Assembly (NCBI GenBank): GCA_029260255.1
Contig: JAJDDR010000561.1
Coordinates: 1 to 40,784, forward strand
Origin: Phycisphaerae bacterium
GTDB lineage: Bacteria > Planctomycetota > Phycisphaerae > UBA1845
Length of the DNA stretch: 40,784 nt
Direction of reading: 5' to 3'
The notes beneath the pieces were generated by a model. It ran no database searches. It saw only the letters and a program-made list of their open reading frames with translations, and was not told the DNA's origin. Both the position numbers and the translations under genes were made by a program. Below are positions 8,381-17,825 of this stretch, one piece after another. Each line of letters begins with the position of its first letter. Positions within the stretch are counted from its first letter, which is position 1.

Positions 8381-9538
8381 ATGACCAAACAACGCGTGCT
8401 GATACTGGGCTCCACCGGTTCCATCGGACAAAACAGTCTGGAGGTTCTCGCGGGTCTGCGCGACGGATTCGAGGTCGTCGGGCTGGCCGGAGGGACCCGC
8501 TGGGAGATTCTGGCCCAGCAGGTCGCCGAATGGCACCCCCGGCACGTGGCGATCACCGACCCGCTAGCGAGTGAGTCGCTTCGCGGCGCAGTGGGCGGCT
8601 CGGTTCGCCTGCACGCCGGGCCTGACGCGATGGTCGCCATGCTCGACGCCTGTGAATTCGACTGCGTCATCGTCGGCGTCGTGGGCGCCGCGGCGCTCGC
8701 ACCCACCATTCGGGCCGTCGAACTCGGAAAACGGGTAGCTATCGCCAACAAGGAATCGCTCGTAATGGCCGGCGCGCTGCTGTCATCGCTCGCCGAACGA
8801 ACCAATGCACAACTCCTGCCCGTGGACAGCGAGCATTCAGCCGTTTTCCAGGCAATGCACGCCGGGCGAGCGAGCGACGTGCGCCGTGTCGTCTTGACGG
8901 CCTCGGGCGGTCCCTTCTGGAATTGGCCCGCCGAGAAGATGGCCACCGCCACAGTGGCGGACGCACTACAACACCCGACATGGGACATGGGACCGAAGAT
9001 CACCATCGATTCGGCGACCATGATGAACAAAGCCCTCGAAATCGTCGAGGCCCGCTGGCTCTTCGGCTTGAGACACGATCAGATTGAAGTCATCATCCAC
9101 CCCGAATCGGTCGTCCACTCGCTGGTGGAGTTCCTGGACGGCTCGATGGTGGCACAGTTGGGCACGCCCGACATGCGAACGCCCATCCAGTACGCGCTGA
9201 CCTACCCGGCCAGGAAGGCGTGCCCGTCGCCCCGTCTCGATCTGGCCGCCATGCGCGAGATAACGTTCCACCAGCCCGACACGGAGCGATTCAGGTCGCT
9301 GCGAATAGGGCAGGAGGTCGCCCAGCGCGGCGGAACGGCCGGCGCCGTCATGAATGCCGCCAACGAGTCCGCCGTCGGATTGTTCAGAAAAAACGCGATC
9401 GGGTTCACGGACATCGCCACCACCGTCGAGGAGGTCCTGAACCGCCACGACTGGATGCCCGATCCGTCGTTTGAGGAATTGATGCGTGCCGATGCGTGGG
9501 CACGCGAAGAGGTACTTCGATGTGTAGCCTGCTCGTGA
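8381..9538 (+). CDS. dxr: 1-deoxy-D-xylulose-5-phosphate reductoisomerase
   Basis: Converts DXP to 2-C-methyl-D-erythritol 4-phosphate with NADPH, the committed step of the MEP isoprenoid pathway, in the cytoplasm. The 385 residues are typical. The NADPH fold shows GSTGSIG (10-16), and ANKESLV follows near 122-128. The metal site is PVDSEHSA, with Asp149 and Glu151, plus Glu220 in NKALEIVEA. ASGGPF and IHPESVVHSLVEF are also family signatures. Its end overlaps the start of the RseP-like protease by 19 bases. A dxr-rseP pair is a common bacterial arrangement. Confidence 0.97.
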   Translation: MTKQRVLILGSTGSIGQNSLEVLAGLRDGFEVVGLAGGTRWEILAQQVAEWHPRHVAITDPLASESLRGAVGGSVRLHAGPDAMVAMLDACEFDCVIVGVVGAAALAPTIRAVELGKRVAIANKESLVMAGALLSSLAERTNAQLLPVDSEHSAVFQAMHAGRASDVRRVVLTASGGPFWNWPAEKMATATVADALQHPTWDMGPKITIDSATMMNKALEIVEARWLFGLRHDQIEVIIHPESVVHSLVEFLDGSMVAQLGTPDMRTPIQYALTYPARKACPSPRLDLAAMREITFHQPDTERFRSLRIGQEVAQRGGTAGAVMNAANESAVGLFRKNAIGFTDIATTVEEVLNRHDWMPDPSFEELMRADAWAREEVLRCVACS

Positions 9539-11826
9539 ACCCGCCCGTCGATTTGTTGGCCCAGTCCGTGCTCGCCGGCCTGTGGGGGTCGGTGTGGCCT
9601 TACCTGGCCATCTTCATCGGCTTCAGCGCCGTGATCTTCGTGCACGAGCTGGGTCACTTCCTGGCGGCGAAGTGGATGAACGTCCGCGTGGAGCGGTTCG
9701 CCATCGGGTTCTCCAGCGAACTCGTCGGATTCACACGGGGCGAGACGCGGTATTCGTTCAACGTGCTCCCGCTCGGCGGGTACGTCAAGATGCTCGGGCA
9801 GGAGGATTTCGACGACAAGACACTCGAACTGTGCGAAAACAGCGACCCGCGTTCCTTCATCAACAAGACGGTCGGGCAGCGCGCCGTCATCGTGTCCGCC
9901 GGCGTGGTGATGAACATCATCCTCGCCGCATTCCTGTTCGTCATCGTGTTCATGCGCGGCGTTGATACGAACTCCACCACCATCGGGCAGGTCCTGCCGG
10001 AATCACCCGCGGCGCTCGCGGGTCTCCAGCCCGGAGACACCGTCCGAAAAATCAACGGTCGCGACATACGCGAGTACCAGGAGATCCGCTTCGCCGTGCT
10101 CCTCGCCGATCCGCATCAACCGCTCGACTTCCTGATCGATCGCGACGGCGAATCGCGCCACCTGTTCGTCAAGCCGCAACCCGAAGAACAGAAGAACCTG
10201 CTCCAAGTCGGAATCATGCCCGCCACCACGCGCGAGGTCGTCTACCCGCTCGACGCACGCTTCGATCCGCACGATCCCGGACACCTCCAGGCCGGCGACA
10301 CCGTTGTGGCAATCGCTGGCCAGCCACTCGACGAAGACCCCCGCGGTGGTATCGAGCAGTTGTGGCGAACCGACGACGGCTCGACAGTCACCGTGACCGT
10401 GGAGCGACCCGACGATCCCGCAGCCCCAGAGAGCCCGACCACGCGCCGCGACGTCAAAGTATTCAACCTGATGATCGTCGACCCCAGCGATCCCATCCGC
10501 GACATCAACACCCGAAGCGTCCTCGGTCTCACATCGCTCGTCGAAGTCAACAACCTCACAGAGAAGGGCCGAGCCGCGACCGCCGGGCTCCGAAAAGGCG
10601 ATGTCATCATCCAGTGGGGTCCGCACCTCTTCCCCACGCACGAACAAGTCACCGAGAGCGTCAAGAACAGCGCGAAGACGCTGGACCCCGCCCGGAACGC
10701 GTCGTGGCGGCAGCGACTCTACGATCATTTCACTTGGGACCCCGAGACGGACATCCCCGTCGCGGTCGCGCGCCGCGGAGAGTCGCGACCCATATCGCTG
10801 ACGGTCACCCCGAAAATACGCGACGAAGGCGAAACGCCCCTTGTCGGTTTCACGATCAGCGGTATCGCCGGCGACACCATGCGCATTGGCGGCGTCCAGG
10901 AACGCTTCCACGGCGTTCTCACCCCCGCCGCCGAAGCCGGCATTCCCGCGGGCGCCACGATTCAGTCGATCAATGGCACACCCGTTGCCAACTGGCCGGA
11001 AATGGTCGAGGTGTTTCGCCTCGCCGCCGGCGCAACCGTACCGCTGGACTACCAAACGCTCGACGGCACGAGCGTGACCTGCGATTTCCGAGTCCCCCAC
11101 TGCCTGCGCACGATGCTCGGCGAATCGACGCTGGCCAACATCGTCTCCATCGACGGAAAGAAGGCCGTCAAGGTCCAGGGGCGGGACCGTTTGGTGAACG
11201 TAGCCGTCAGCCACTCCTACGGTCTGTATCAGGTGTTGCAACAGACGCTGAACGACACCGGCGGCAAACCGACCACCGTCAAGGTGCGATACCAGAAGGT
11301 TCCCTACGGAGAGGAACACGAGAAGGAAGTCACCATCACCGCCGACACCGTCGACCCGTGGTTGAGTCGGGTTCGCTACACGCCCGACGTCTTCATGAAC
11401 CTTCAGACCGAGGTATTCAAAGCCGAAGGACCCCTCGATGCGTTGATGATAGGCGCCAAGAAAACGTCCTACTTCGTGCTTCAGGTTTACACCATGATGC
11501 AGCGGATGATCGTTTCGCGCAGCGTGGGTGTTGAGCAGATGTCCGGACCCGTCGGCATCGTCAAGCTCGGCAGCGACGTGGCCAGAGTCGGGTTCATCAG
11601 GCTGCTCTTCTTCCTCGGGATCATCTCGGCGAACCTCGCCGTCATCAACTTCCTGCCGCTGCCCATCGTTGATGGGGGTCTCATGGTCTTCCTGATTATC
11701 GAGAAAATCAAAGGCTCGCCCGTCAGCATGAAGGTGCAGGTGGCGACGCAGGTCATCGGCGTCGTCCTGATCGGTGCCGCTTTTCTATTCGTCACCTTTC
11801 AGGACGTGGTGCGCCTCGCCGGATAA
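9520..11826 (+). CDS. rseP: RseP-like site-2 (M50) protease with multiple PDZ domains
   Basis: An inner-membrane zinc metalloprotease that, in studied bacteria, cuts anti-sigma factors or remnant signal peptides. With the ATG at 9520 (AAGAGGT about 7 bases upstream) it has 768 residues, clearly longer than the usual 420-450. HELGH lies in the first helix at about 42-46, and the C-terminal motif is NFLPLPIVDGG, followed by two hydrophobic helices. Between them I count about four PDZ-like modules: near 155-240 (ALAGLQPGDTVRKING), 245-320 (LQAGDTVVAIAGQPL), 335-400 (ATAGLRKGDVIIQWG) and 475-550 (AGIPAGATIQSINGTPV). Canonical RseP has two. An alternative in-frame ATG at 9496 has no ribosome site. 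The gene is coupled to dxr and followed after 88 bases by archease. Confidence 0.93.
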   Translation: MCSLLVNPPVDLLAQSVLAGLWGSVWPYLAIFIGFSAVIFVHELGHFLAAKWMNVRVERFAIGFSSELVGFTRGETRYSFNVLPLGGYVKMLGQEDFDDKTLELCENSDPRSFINKTVGQRAVIVSAGVVMNIILAAFLFVIVFMRGVDTNSTTIGQVLPESPAALAGLQPGDTVRKINGRDIREYQEIRFAVLLADPHQPLDFLIDRDGESRHLFVKPQPEEQKNLLQVGIMPATTREVVYPLDARFDPHDPGHLQAGDTVVAIAGQPLDEDPRGGIEQLWRTDDGSTVTVTVERPDDPAAPESPTTRRDVKVFNLMIVDPSDPIRDINTRSVLGLTSLVEVNNLTEKGRAATAGLRKGDVIIQWGPHLFPTHEQVTESVKNSAKTLDPARNASWRQRLYDHFTWDPETDIPVAVARRGESRPISLTVTPKIRDEGETPLVGFTISGIAGDTMRIGGVQERFHGVLTPAAEAGIPAGATIQSINGTPVANWPEMVEVFRLAAGATVPLDYQTLDGTSVTCDFRVPHCLRTMLGESTLANIVSIDGKKAVKVQGRDRLVNVAVSHSYGLYQVLQQTLNDTGGKPTTVKVRYQKVPYGEEHEKEVTITADTVDPWLSRVRYTPDVFMNLQTEVFKAEGPLDALMIGAKKTSYFVLQVYTMMQRMIVSRSVGVEQMSGPVGIVKLGSDVARVGFIRLLFFLGIISANLAVINFLPLPIVDGGLMVFLIIEKIKGSPVSMKVQVATQVIGVVLIGAAFLFVTFQDVVRLAG

Positions 11827-11914
11827 TGTCCTCTCGCGCCGGGATGGGTGACCCATCTCCCCCGCCCCTTCCGCCGCGACCCGCGGGGGAGCGCTCCACC
11901 GGAGGTGTGCGAGC

Positions 11915-12343
11915 ATGACCGATCAACCATCCGGATTCGAACTTCAGGACCACACCGCCGACATCGCGCTCTACGTCTGGGGCAACACCCTCGAAGCGCT
12001 CTTCGCATCCGCCGCGGACGGCCTCTACGCCACAATCGGCGTCATGCAGACCACCGCAGAGGGTCGCGATCACACACTTCGCCTCGAAGCGGGCGATGCC
12101 GAATCGCTGCTGCATGATTTCCTCGCCGAACTGCACTTCAACTTCGAGACCCGCGGCGTGCTCTTCGCCGATTTCAAGTTCGCCAAACTGGACGGACGCG
12201 CCCTCGAAGTGACAGCGCGCCGCACTGAGGTCGACCCCGAAGCATCGATCTTCGACCGTGAAGTAAAGGCCGTCACATACCACGATCTTGCAATCACCCG
12301 ACACCACGGGCGATACGAGGTGACCCTCATTCTGGACATCTGA
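11915..12343 (+). CDS. Archease (RtcB activator)
   Basis: A 142-residue archease, a small cytoplasmic protein that promotes guanylylation and multiple turnover of the RNA ligase RtcB. The signature FELQDHTADIAL holds the conserved Asp/His metal-site residues. The interior has AESLLHDFLAELHF, and the C-terminal half has EVKAVTYHDL and ends VTLILDI, as in the family. The start is supported by GGAGGTG nine bases upstream. RtcB begins two bases after its stop, so the pair is almost certainly co-transcribed, which fits their known partnership. The 88 bases upstream contain a short palindrome (GATGGGTGACCCATC) but no promoter that I can define. Confidence 0.95.
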   Translation: MTDQPSGFELQDHTADIALYVWGNTLEALFASAADGLYATIGVMQTTAEGRDHTLRLEAGDAESLLHDFLAELHFNFETRGVLFADFKFAKLDGRALEVTARRTEVDPEASIFDREVKAVTYHDLAITRHHGRYEVTLILDI

Positions 12344-12345
12344 CC

Positions 12346-13806
12346 ATGAACAAACGCTTCGAAGGCACCATCCAACGGATCGACAAGTACCGCTGGCGGA
12401 TCCCCAAGGCGCATCGCAGCGACATGCGCGTCGACGGCATCGTCTACGCCGACGACGCGCTCATGGACCTGATCCGCAACGACTACGCGCTCGAACAGGT
12501 CGCCAATGTCGCAACACTCCCCGGAATCGTACGCCACAGCCTCGCCATGCCGGACATCCACCTCGGATACGGCTTTTGCATCGGCGGCGTTGCCGCGACC
12601 GATCCCCAAGAAGGCGGTGTGATCAGTCCCGGCGGCGTCGGCTACGACATTAACTGCGGCGTCCGTTTGATCCGCAGTGACCTCACTGAAAAAGACGCTA
12701 AACCGCGTCTCACTGTGTTGATCGATACACTCTTTCAGACCGTTCCCTGCGGCGTCGGTCAGCGCGGCCGCGTCAAGTTCAGCCGCAAGGAACTCAAGCA
12801 CCTGATGGCCGCCGGTTCCCGATACGTCGTCGAACGGGGCTTCGGAGTCGCCGGCGATCTCGAAGTGACCGAAGGTGGAGGGTGCCTCGCCGGCGCCCAA
12901 CCAGACCTGGTTTCCGATCGCGCCATCGAACGCGGCGCCGAACAGTGCGGCACACTCGGCTCCGGCAATCACTTCCTCGAGGTACAAGTCGTCGATGAAG
13001 TGTTCGACCAGACGGCCGCCCGCGTCATGGGTTTGGAGAAGGGACTGGTCTGCGTCATGATCCACTCCGGGTCTCGCGGATTGGGTTACCAGGTCTGCGA
13101 CGACAGTCTGAAGCAGTTGCGCGACGTGCCGCGCAAATACGGGATCGAACTCCCCGATCGCCAGTTGGTCTGCGCCCCGGTCGACTCCAACGAAGGGCGC
13201 CACTACCAGGGCGCCATGGGTGCGGCCGCGAACTTCGCGTGGTGCAATCGACAGATCATGACGCACCTCGCGCGCCAGGCGTTTGAAAGCGTGTTCGATC
13301 TCCGCCCGCCGCAGTTGGGCATGCGCCTCATCTACGACGTGGCCCACAACATCGCCAAGATGGAACCGTACGACGTCGGCGGGCGATCGAAACAACTCTG
13401 CGTCCACCGCAAGGGAGCGACCCGCGCGTTCCCGCCCGGTCACGCCGAGGTCCCCGCGAAGTACCGTCACATCGGCCAGCCCGTCCTCATCCCCGGAGAC
13501 ATGGGCCGAGCCAGTTGGGTCCTCGTCGGGCAGCAAGGGTCTATGACTGACACTTTCGGAAGCAGTTGCCACGGAGCAGGCCGCGTGATGTCGCGCACCG
13601 CCGCCGTGCGTAGCGCCAAAGGCCGCTCCATTCGACAGGAGTTGGCCGACCGTGGTGTCATCGCCCGCGCCAGAGGTCGGCGCGGGCTCGACGAGGAACA
13701 GCCCGACGCATATAAGAACGTCAACGACGTCGTCGGCGTTGTCGACGGAGCCGGCATCAGCAAGCGCGTCTGCCGCATGCGCCCCATCGGAGTCATCAAG
13801 GGATAA
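12346..13806 (+). CDS. rtcB: RNA-splicing ligase RtcB
   Basis: A GTP- and Mn-dependent RNA ligase that joins 2',3'-cyclic-phosphate or 3'-phosphate ends to 5'-OH ends, used in RNA repair or tRNA splicing. The 486 residues are typical. Metal-binding residues lie in GYDINCGVR (Asp101, Cys104), GSGNHFLEVQ (His209), MIHSGSRGLG (His240) and DVAHNIAK (His334). The nucleophile that takes GMP is His409 in SSCHGAGRVMSR. The HRKGATRAFPPG segment is also a signature. The operon with archease supports the function. The targets in this organism are unknown. It converges on the large secreted-protein gene with a 71-base gap. Confidence 0.97.
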   Translation: MNKRFEGTIQRIDKYRWRIPKAHRSDMRVDGIVYADDALMDLIRNDYALEQVANVATLPGIVRHSLAMPDIHLGYGFCIGGVAATDPQEGGVISPGGVGYDINCGVRLIRSDLTEKDAKPRLTVLIDTLFQTVPCGVGQRGRVKFSRKELKHLMAAGSRYVVERGFGVAGDLEVTEGGGCLAGAQPDLVSDRAIERGAEQCGTLGSGNHFLEVQVVDEVFDQTAARVMGLEKGLVCVMIHSGSRGLGYQVCDDSLKQLRDVPRKYGIELPDRQLVCAPVDSNEGRHYQGAMGAAANFAWCNRQIMTHLARQAFESVFDLRPPQLGMRLIYDVAHNIAKMEPYDVGGRSKQLCVHRKGATRAFPPGHAEVPAKYRHIGQPVLIPGDMGRASWVLVGQQGSMTDTFGSSCHGAGRVMSRTAAVRSAKGRSIRQELADRGVIARARGRRGLDEEQPDAYKNVNDVVGVVDGAGISKRVCRMRPIGVIKG

Positions 13807-13828
13807 TCGTCGCCCTTCGCCGAATCAG

Positions 13829-13852
13829 TACCGCGACTGTAAAGGACCGGCC
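13829..13852. repeat. Conserved 3'-flank motif, copy A
   Basis: It contains CCGCGACTGTAAAGGACCGG, about 25 bases beyond the stop of the minus-strand gene at 13878. The same motif follows the stops of the two other secreted-protein genes, at 17779-17800 and 19684-19705. Confidence 0.75.
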
Positions 13853-13877
13853 CATCCCCGCGCCCGCAGTGCCCGCA

Positions 13878-16800
13878 CTACCGGGGCGAGGCGCTCGGAC
13901 TGCGGATCACGGTAATAACCGCCGGCTTCGTTTCGGAAATCGCGATCTTCTCCGCGAGCGGCGCGATGAGGAACGTCTGATCACCCGCCGACTCGTCATG
14001 CAGAACATCGACCACGAACACACCAACCGCGTCGGGCGTAGCTCGGTAGGTGAAGGTAGCCAGATAGCCGTCCGCGTCCGTGGCAGCCCCGACGCCCACT
14101 TCGTAAAGACCCGCGAGCATCTGGCCGTTCTCGACGTTGAACGCCTCGAATCGGCCCGCCCCGGCGGCGAGCACCGCGTGGTCGTGTGCTTCGATGGCAG
14201 CGTCAACGAGTTCCAACTCTCCGCTACGGCCCCCGCTTGCGGCGAGGTGCAACTGATAGCTCTGGAGGAAGTCCACGGGTCGCTCGAGCAGAACACGTAC
14301 TGCGATCTCACCTCCGGCGCGTACGACGCGACTGGCAGGCACCGCACTGAGTGTGGCCTCACCCACAACGGTGGGCGCGGTGGTCGGAAGCGGAGACGAG
14401 GGGCATGAACAGACGTTGGTTCCCGAGAAACACGTCCGCGCGTGGTTAGCGTCGTGGATGTTGCAGAACCCGTCCTGAGTGCAGGATCCGAAGGGCCCGC
14501 CGCCGTCGGCGTTGATGCTCTCGCACGCGCTCTCTCCGCTGAAGCAGGTCAGCGTGTGATTGACGTCATGGATGTTGCAGAACGTATCGATGGGGCACGC
14601 GCCGAAGGAACCACCCAAGTCGGCAGGTACGGACTTGGGCGTCGAAACGCAGGAGTTGCCGACGCACTCCCACCAGACGCACACATCATCGGTGATGCCG
14701 TTCAGGTCGAGGTCGGCGCAGTCGACGGCCGCGGCGCACTCGGGAGTGGCGTCGGCGCACGCATCGACATTCGCGACAACGAGATTCGGCGTCAGACCGG
14801 CACCGGCGCTGGTAACCAGCAAGTTGTCCACAGTCGGCGTGCCAACCGTATCGTCAACGAGCTGCAGCGTGCATGTCGCGCACCCGGTCAACGGCAGCGA
14901 CGCCTCGACCGTCAACTCGACGAGATCGTATGGAGTGTCCGCCACGCCAATGGTCTCGCTGCCGTCGAAGCTGAACAGGCCTCCAGCGACCGCGCCAACG
15001 CCCGGCGTGACGGTGCCACCGAAGAAGTCCGGGCCGCTGCCGCCGTTCATCCCGTTGAGTCCTGTCGAGGGACTCACCGCGACAATCGAGCAGTTCGCCG
15101 GGTCGCTGGTCGTCACGCCAATCGAAAACGCTGCAAGATCGCCCACGGTCGCCGACAGCCGCACCGTCGCGCCGAATTGCACGGTGCCCCCCGGGGCGCC
15201 ATCGACCTGCGCGGGCGCCGCGACGCTCAGTTCGTACGCGCCCTCTGCCGGCGATTGCGGCAGTGGAGTGCTGCACAGCCCCTGATCGTAGGCGCAGTCG
15301 GGAAGCGCATCGGCGACAGTATCCCCTCCACAGGCACTTGCTCCAGGGGCCGGTGGCGGCGGACCACCAGTGAACATGTACGTCATAACGTACACGGCAT
15401 CCACCAAATCGATGCCACCGTTGTCGTCCGTGTCCGCCGCGTCTGGGCACGACGGGATCGGCGTGCCGTAAGATACATATTTGGCAAGCTGTACAGCGTC
15501 CGCAACGTCCACCGAACCATTCGCCAAGAAGTCACCTCGGCGAAAGCCATCGGGACCGGCAACCGTCGACGGGCCCCAAGCGTCACCGCTGACCGAGTCC
15601 GGCGTGCCTGGCGGGCGGAACAACCCGGCCGTGACGGTCACGGTGTCGGCCGGCAACGCTTCGGCGTCGAACCAGAAGTTGTACATGACGCCCCACCGTA
15701 GCGGGTTGCTTGTTGTCGACCAGGAGACCTCAGACGACGTAACACTCGCCGTCCACGGCACATTGTTGATCAGCACGGCATCGGGATCGACGGTATTGAC
15801 GGGCTCATCGTGGTGCGCGACGGCGTAGAACCCGACGTTCGAGACATTCATGCCGGGTGTGATAGGAACGCTGAACGAATCGACCTGGCGGTCCATGTCG
15901 ACGTTGAACAGCGCGTACTCGTAGTGCCACACGCCGCCGCCGAGGTCCGTCGCCTTCGACTTGAGTATGCAACGCCCGTCGGGCGAGACGAACTCAATGG
16001 GCGGGACAACCTCGGCAAGAATCGTGGTCGTCGCGCCGGTCCACGCGTCAACCGCGAAACCGATGGTGGGAGGAGTGCCGGAGCTGGTCTGAGTGAAACT
16101 CCACGTACCGCCGGGAGCGCCGATCGGCGTGCAAGGTTTCCACCCGGAGTTGTTCATGGCGTCAATGTCGTCGTGGCAGATGTAGATCTGGTCGTAGTAG
16201 TACGTGGCCCCCGCGTTCTGCGCAGGGTCGAGGTCCGCATCTTTGACCTGGATCCGGTGCTCAAGCGCGGTGTGCGAATGCGACCCGCCGGAGAAGTGCG
16301 AGCCGGCGTAGGTCCAGGCGCCGTTCCAGGGGTCGAGTTCGTATCTCGGCGCGAGCCACCCGGGCGTGCCGTTGCGCGAAGAGGAGTACGTGTCCGTGCA
16401 ACCGACGTTGAGCGTGCTGCAACCCGTGGGAAATGCACAACTAGTGTCGCATTGCGAATTGTCCAGCGCGCAGAACCCATGCTTGATCCACGACTGACCG
16501 ATCTGCTCGAAGCGATCGTCTTTGAGGCGGTACATGTTGTAGACGATAAACGGGTGCGCCGGATTCGGCGATGCGAACCAGTCCAATTCCGCGCCACCCA
16601 CGTTCCAACTCGTGCCGGCCGACGCGAGCCCGACGGTACTTCCGATGCGCCCCCACTGCCTGAGGTTGTAGACTTGACAGAGCGTGACGTCAGGACCGGC
16701 CCGTCCCTCGGGATCGCCCGCGACCGGTCGATCGACGATCGCTTCCGGTTCGTCTCCGTCGATCCACTCGGCTTCGAGAACCAGATGCGCCGAGCCGAGG

Positions 16801-17357
16801 CGCGTGTCCGCGAGTTCGGGGGCCGCAAGTTCGTCGGCCAGAGCCGCAGGGATGATCGTCTCGCGGACGGCGATCACCAGCTCCCGCGTCCAGGCGTTGA
16901 ACCCCGCCTTGGCACCACGGAGCAGGAGACAACCGGAGCCGACGTCGGGACGCTCATCGTCGCCCTGCCCGGTCCACCAAGCGATCGAGGACGGCGGGGC
17001 AAATACGAGTGTCGTCACCACCGCTTCGCCGGTTTCCGTGACGATCGTCAGACCCTCGGCGAGTTCGACGCGCCCACCGAAGACCTCGACCAGATCGTTG
17101 TCGTCGATGGCGAACGTGATGTCCGCTCGACCATCTACCCGCAACTCGAGCTTGGACATCGGCGCATCGGATGAAGCCTCTTCCGCCGTCGCCCCGACGG
17201 TCACGCCCCTTTCGCTGAGGAACCCATTGTAAATCGTCAGCGTCGTCGTGCCGTCGCGCGTGACCCAGACCTCCTCGCCCAAGGTTGGGACAACGCCGAT
17301 CACCAACACCAACACACAGACAACACCCCTGCCCACCGAATGACCGTTACCTTGCAT
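13878..17357 (-). CDS. Large secreted protein with dockerin-like, cohesin-like and Cys/His repeat modules
   Basis: A 1159-residue exported protein of unknown function. The ATG at 17355-17357 follows AAGGGGAT and begins a signal peptide of about 27 residues. Residues about 30-600 form a planctomycete-type domain of unknown role with several Cys clusters (for example SQCDTSCAFPTGC). Near 610-690 is a dockerin-like pair, RRGDFLANGSVDVADAVQL and then ADTDDNGGIDLVDAVYV. About 705-850 is a cohesin-like beta domain (APGGTVQFGATVRLS). About 855-960 is Cys-rich and has two FGxCxxDxFCNIHDxNHxxTCFSG repeats. The last 190 residues are another cohesin-like beta domain, nearly shared with the next gene upstream. 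It probably acts in extracellular scaffolding or adhesion. Confidence 0.88.
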   Translation of the reverse strand: MQGNGHSVGRGVVCVLVLVIGVVPTLGEEVWVTRDGTTTLTIYNGFLSERGVTVGATAEEASSDAPMSKLELRVDGRADITFAIDDNDLVEVFGGRVELAEGLTIVTETGEAVVTTLVFAPPSSIAWWTGQGDDERPDVGSGCLLLRGAKAGFNAWTRELVIAVRETIIPAALADELAAPELADTRLGSAHLVLEAEWIDGDEPEAIVDRPVAGDPEGRAGPDVTLCQVYNLRQWGRIGSTVGLASAGTSWNVGGAELDWFASPNPAHPFIVYNMYRLKDDRFEQIGQSWIKHGFCALDNSQCDTSCAFPTGCSTLNVGCTDTYSSSRNGTPGWLAPRYELDPWNGAWTYAGSHFSGGSHSHTALEHRIQVKDADLDPAQNAGATYYYDQIYICHDDIDAMNNSGWKPCTPIGAPGGTWSFTQTSSGTPPTIGFAVDAWTGATTTILAEVVPPIEFVSPDGRCILKSKATDLGGGVWHYEYALFNVDMDRQVDSFSVPITPGMNVSNVGFYAVAHHDEPVNTVDPDAVLINNVPWTASVTSSEVSWSTTSNPLRWGVMYNFWFDAEALPADTVTVTAGLFRPPGTPDSVSGDAWGPSTVAGPDGFRRGDFLANGSVDVADAVQLAKYVSYGTPIPSCPDAADTDDNGGIDLVDAVYVMTYMFTGGPPPPAPGASACGGDTVADALPDCAYDQGLCSTPLPQSPAEGAYELSVAAPAQVDGAPGGTVQFGATVRLSATVGDLAAFSIGVTTSDPANCSIVAVSPSTGLNGMNGGSGPDFFGGTVTPGVGAVAGGLFSFDGSETIGVADTPYDLVELTVEASLPLTGCATCTLQLVDDTVGTPTVDNLLVTSAGAGLTPNLVVANVDACADATPECAAAVDCADLDLNGITDDVCVWWECVGNSCVSTPKSVPADLGGSFGACPIDTFCNIHDVNHTLTCFSGESACESINADGGGPFGSCTQDGFCNIHDANHARTCFSGTNVCSCPSSPLPTTAPTVVGEATLSAVPASRVVRAGGEIAVRVLLERPVDFLQSYQLHLAASGGRSGELELVDAAIEAHDHAVLAAGAGRFEAFNVENGQMLAGLYEVGVGAATDADGYLATFTYRATPDAVGVFVVDVLHDESAGDQTFLIAPLAEKIAISETKPAVITVIRSPSASPR

Positions 17358-17825
17358 CGCTTATCCCCTTGTTTCAGTACCGGAATCGACCATACGACAC
17401 ACCCCGGCGGCGGCGGTTCCGTGCGAGACGAACAGAGCATTGAAGGCGGAGCAATACGGGCCACCGAACGCCGCAATCAGTGCTTAAGTCACTTTACCAG
17501 TGTAGGCATTGGACCGTGCAACGCAAGCGTGAAACCGCGCCGATCGAGCCGCTTGCGCGCGGCGCGCCCGACATTCTCGCAAACGGGATACTTCGCGTCG
17601 TTCGGCGCCCGCGGCGCGCACCGTGAGAGGAAGAAAGAAACCGGTGGTGTACGCGACCGCGAAGTGAACCGAGAGCGCGCCTCCGGTCGCACCGAACGCC
17701 ATCTCGTTTGGGATGCACCCGTGCGCCCGAGATGCGCACCTTCCCCGACCGCAACGCCTACGGATACGCTTGCCCGAACCGCGACTGTAAAGGACCGGCC
17801 CATCCCCGCGCACGCAGTGCCCGCA
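17358..17825. other. Intergenic region with duplicated 3' flank and gene-end fossil
   Basis: This holds the leader of the 1159-residue gene (right after 17357), the 3'-flank motif copy B, and at 17734-17779 a stretch matching the 3' end of the beta-helix gene (19742-19787) at 38 of 46 positions. I see no gene. Confidence 0.5.
17777..17800. repeat. Conserved 3'-flank motif, copy B
   Basis: AACCGCGACTGTAAAGGACC and flanking bases lie about 25 bases beyond the stop of the minus-strand gene at 17826. Similarity to copy A continues through CCCATCCCCGCGC into both coding sequences. Confidence 0.75.

Noticed and set aside
12070-13572. A 500-codon minus-strand frame opposite archease and rtcB
   Set aside because: The sense strand carries all RtcB active-site residues, and the antisense product matches nothing recognisable.
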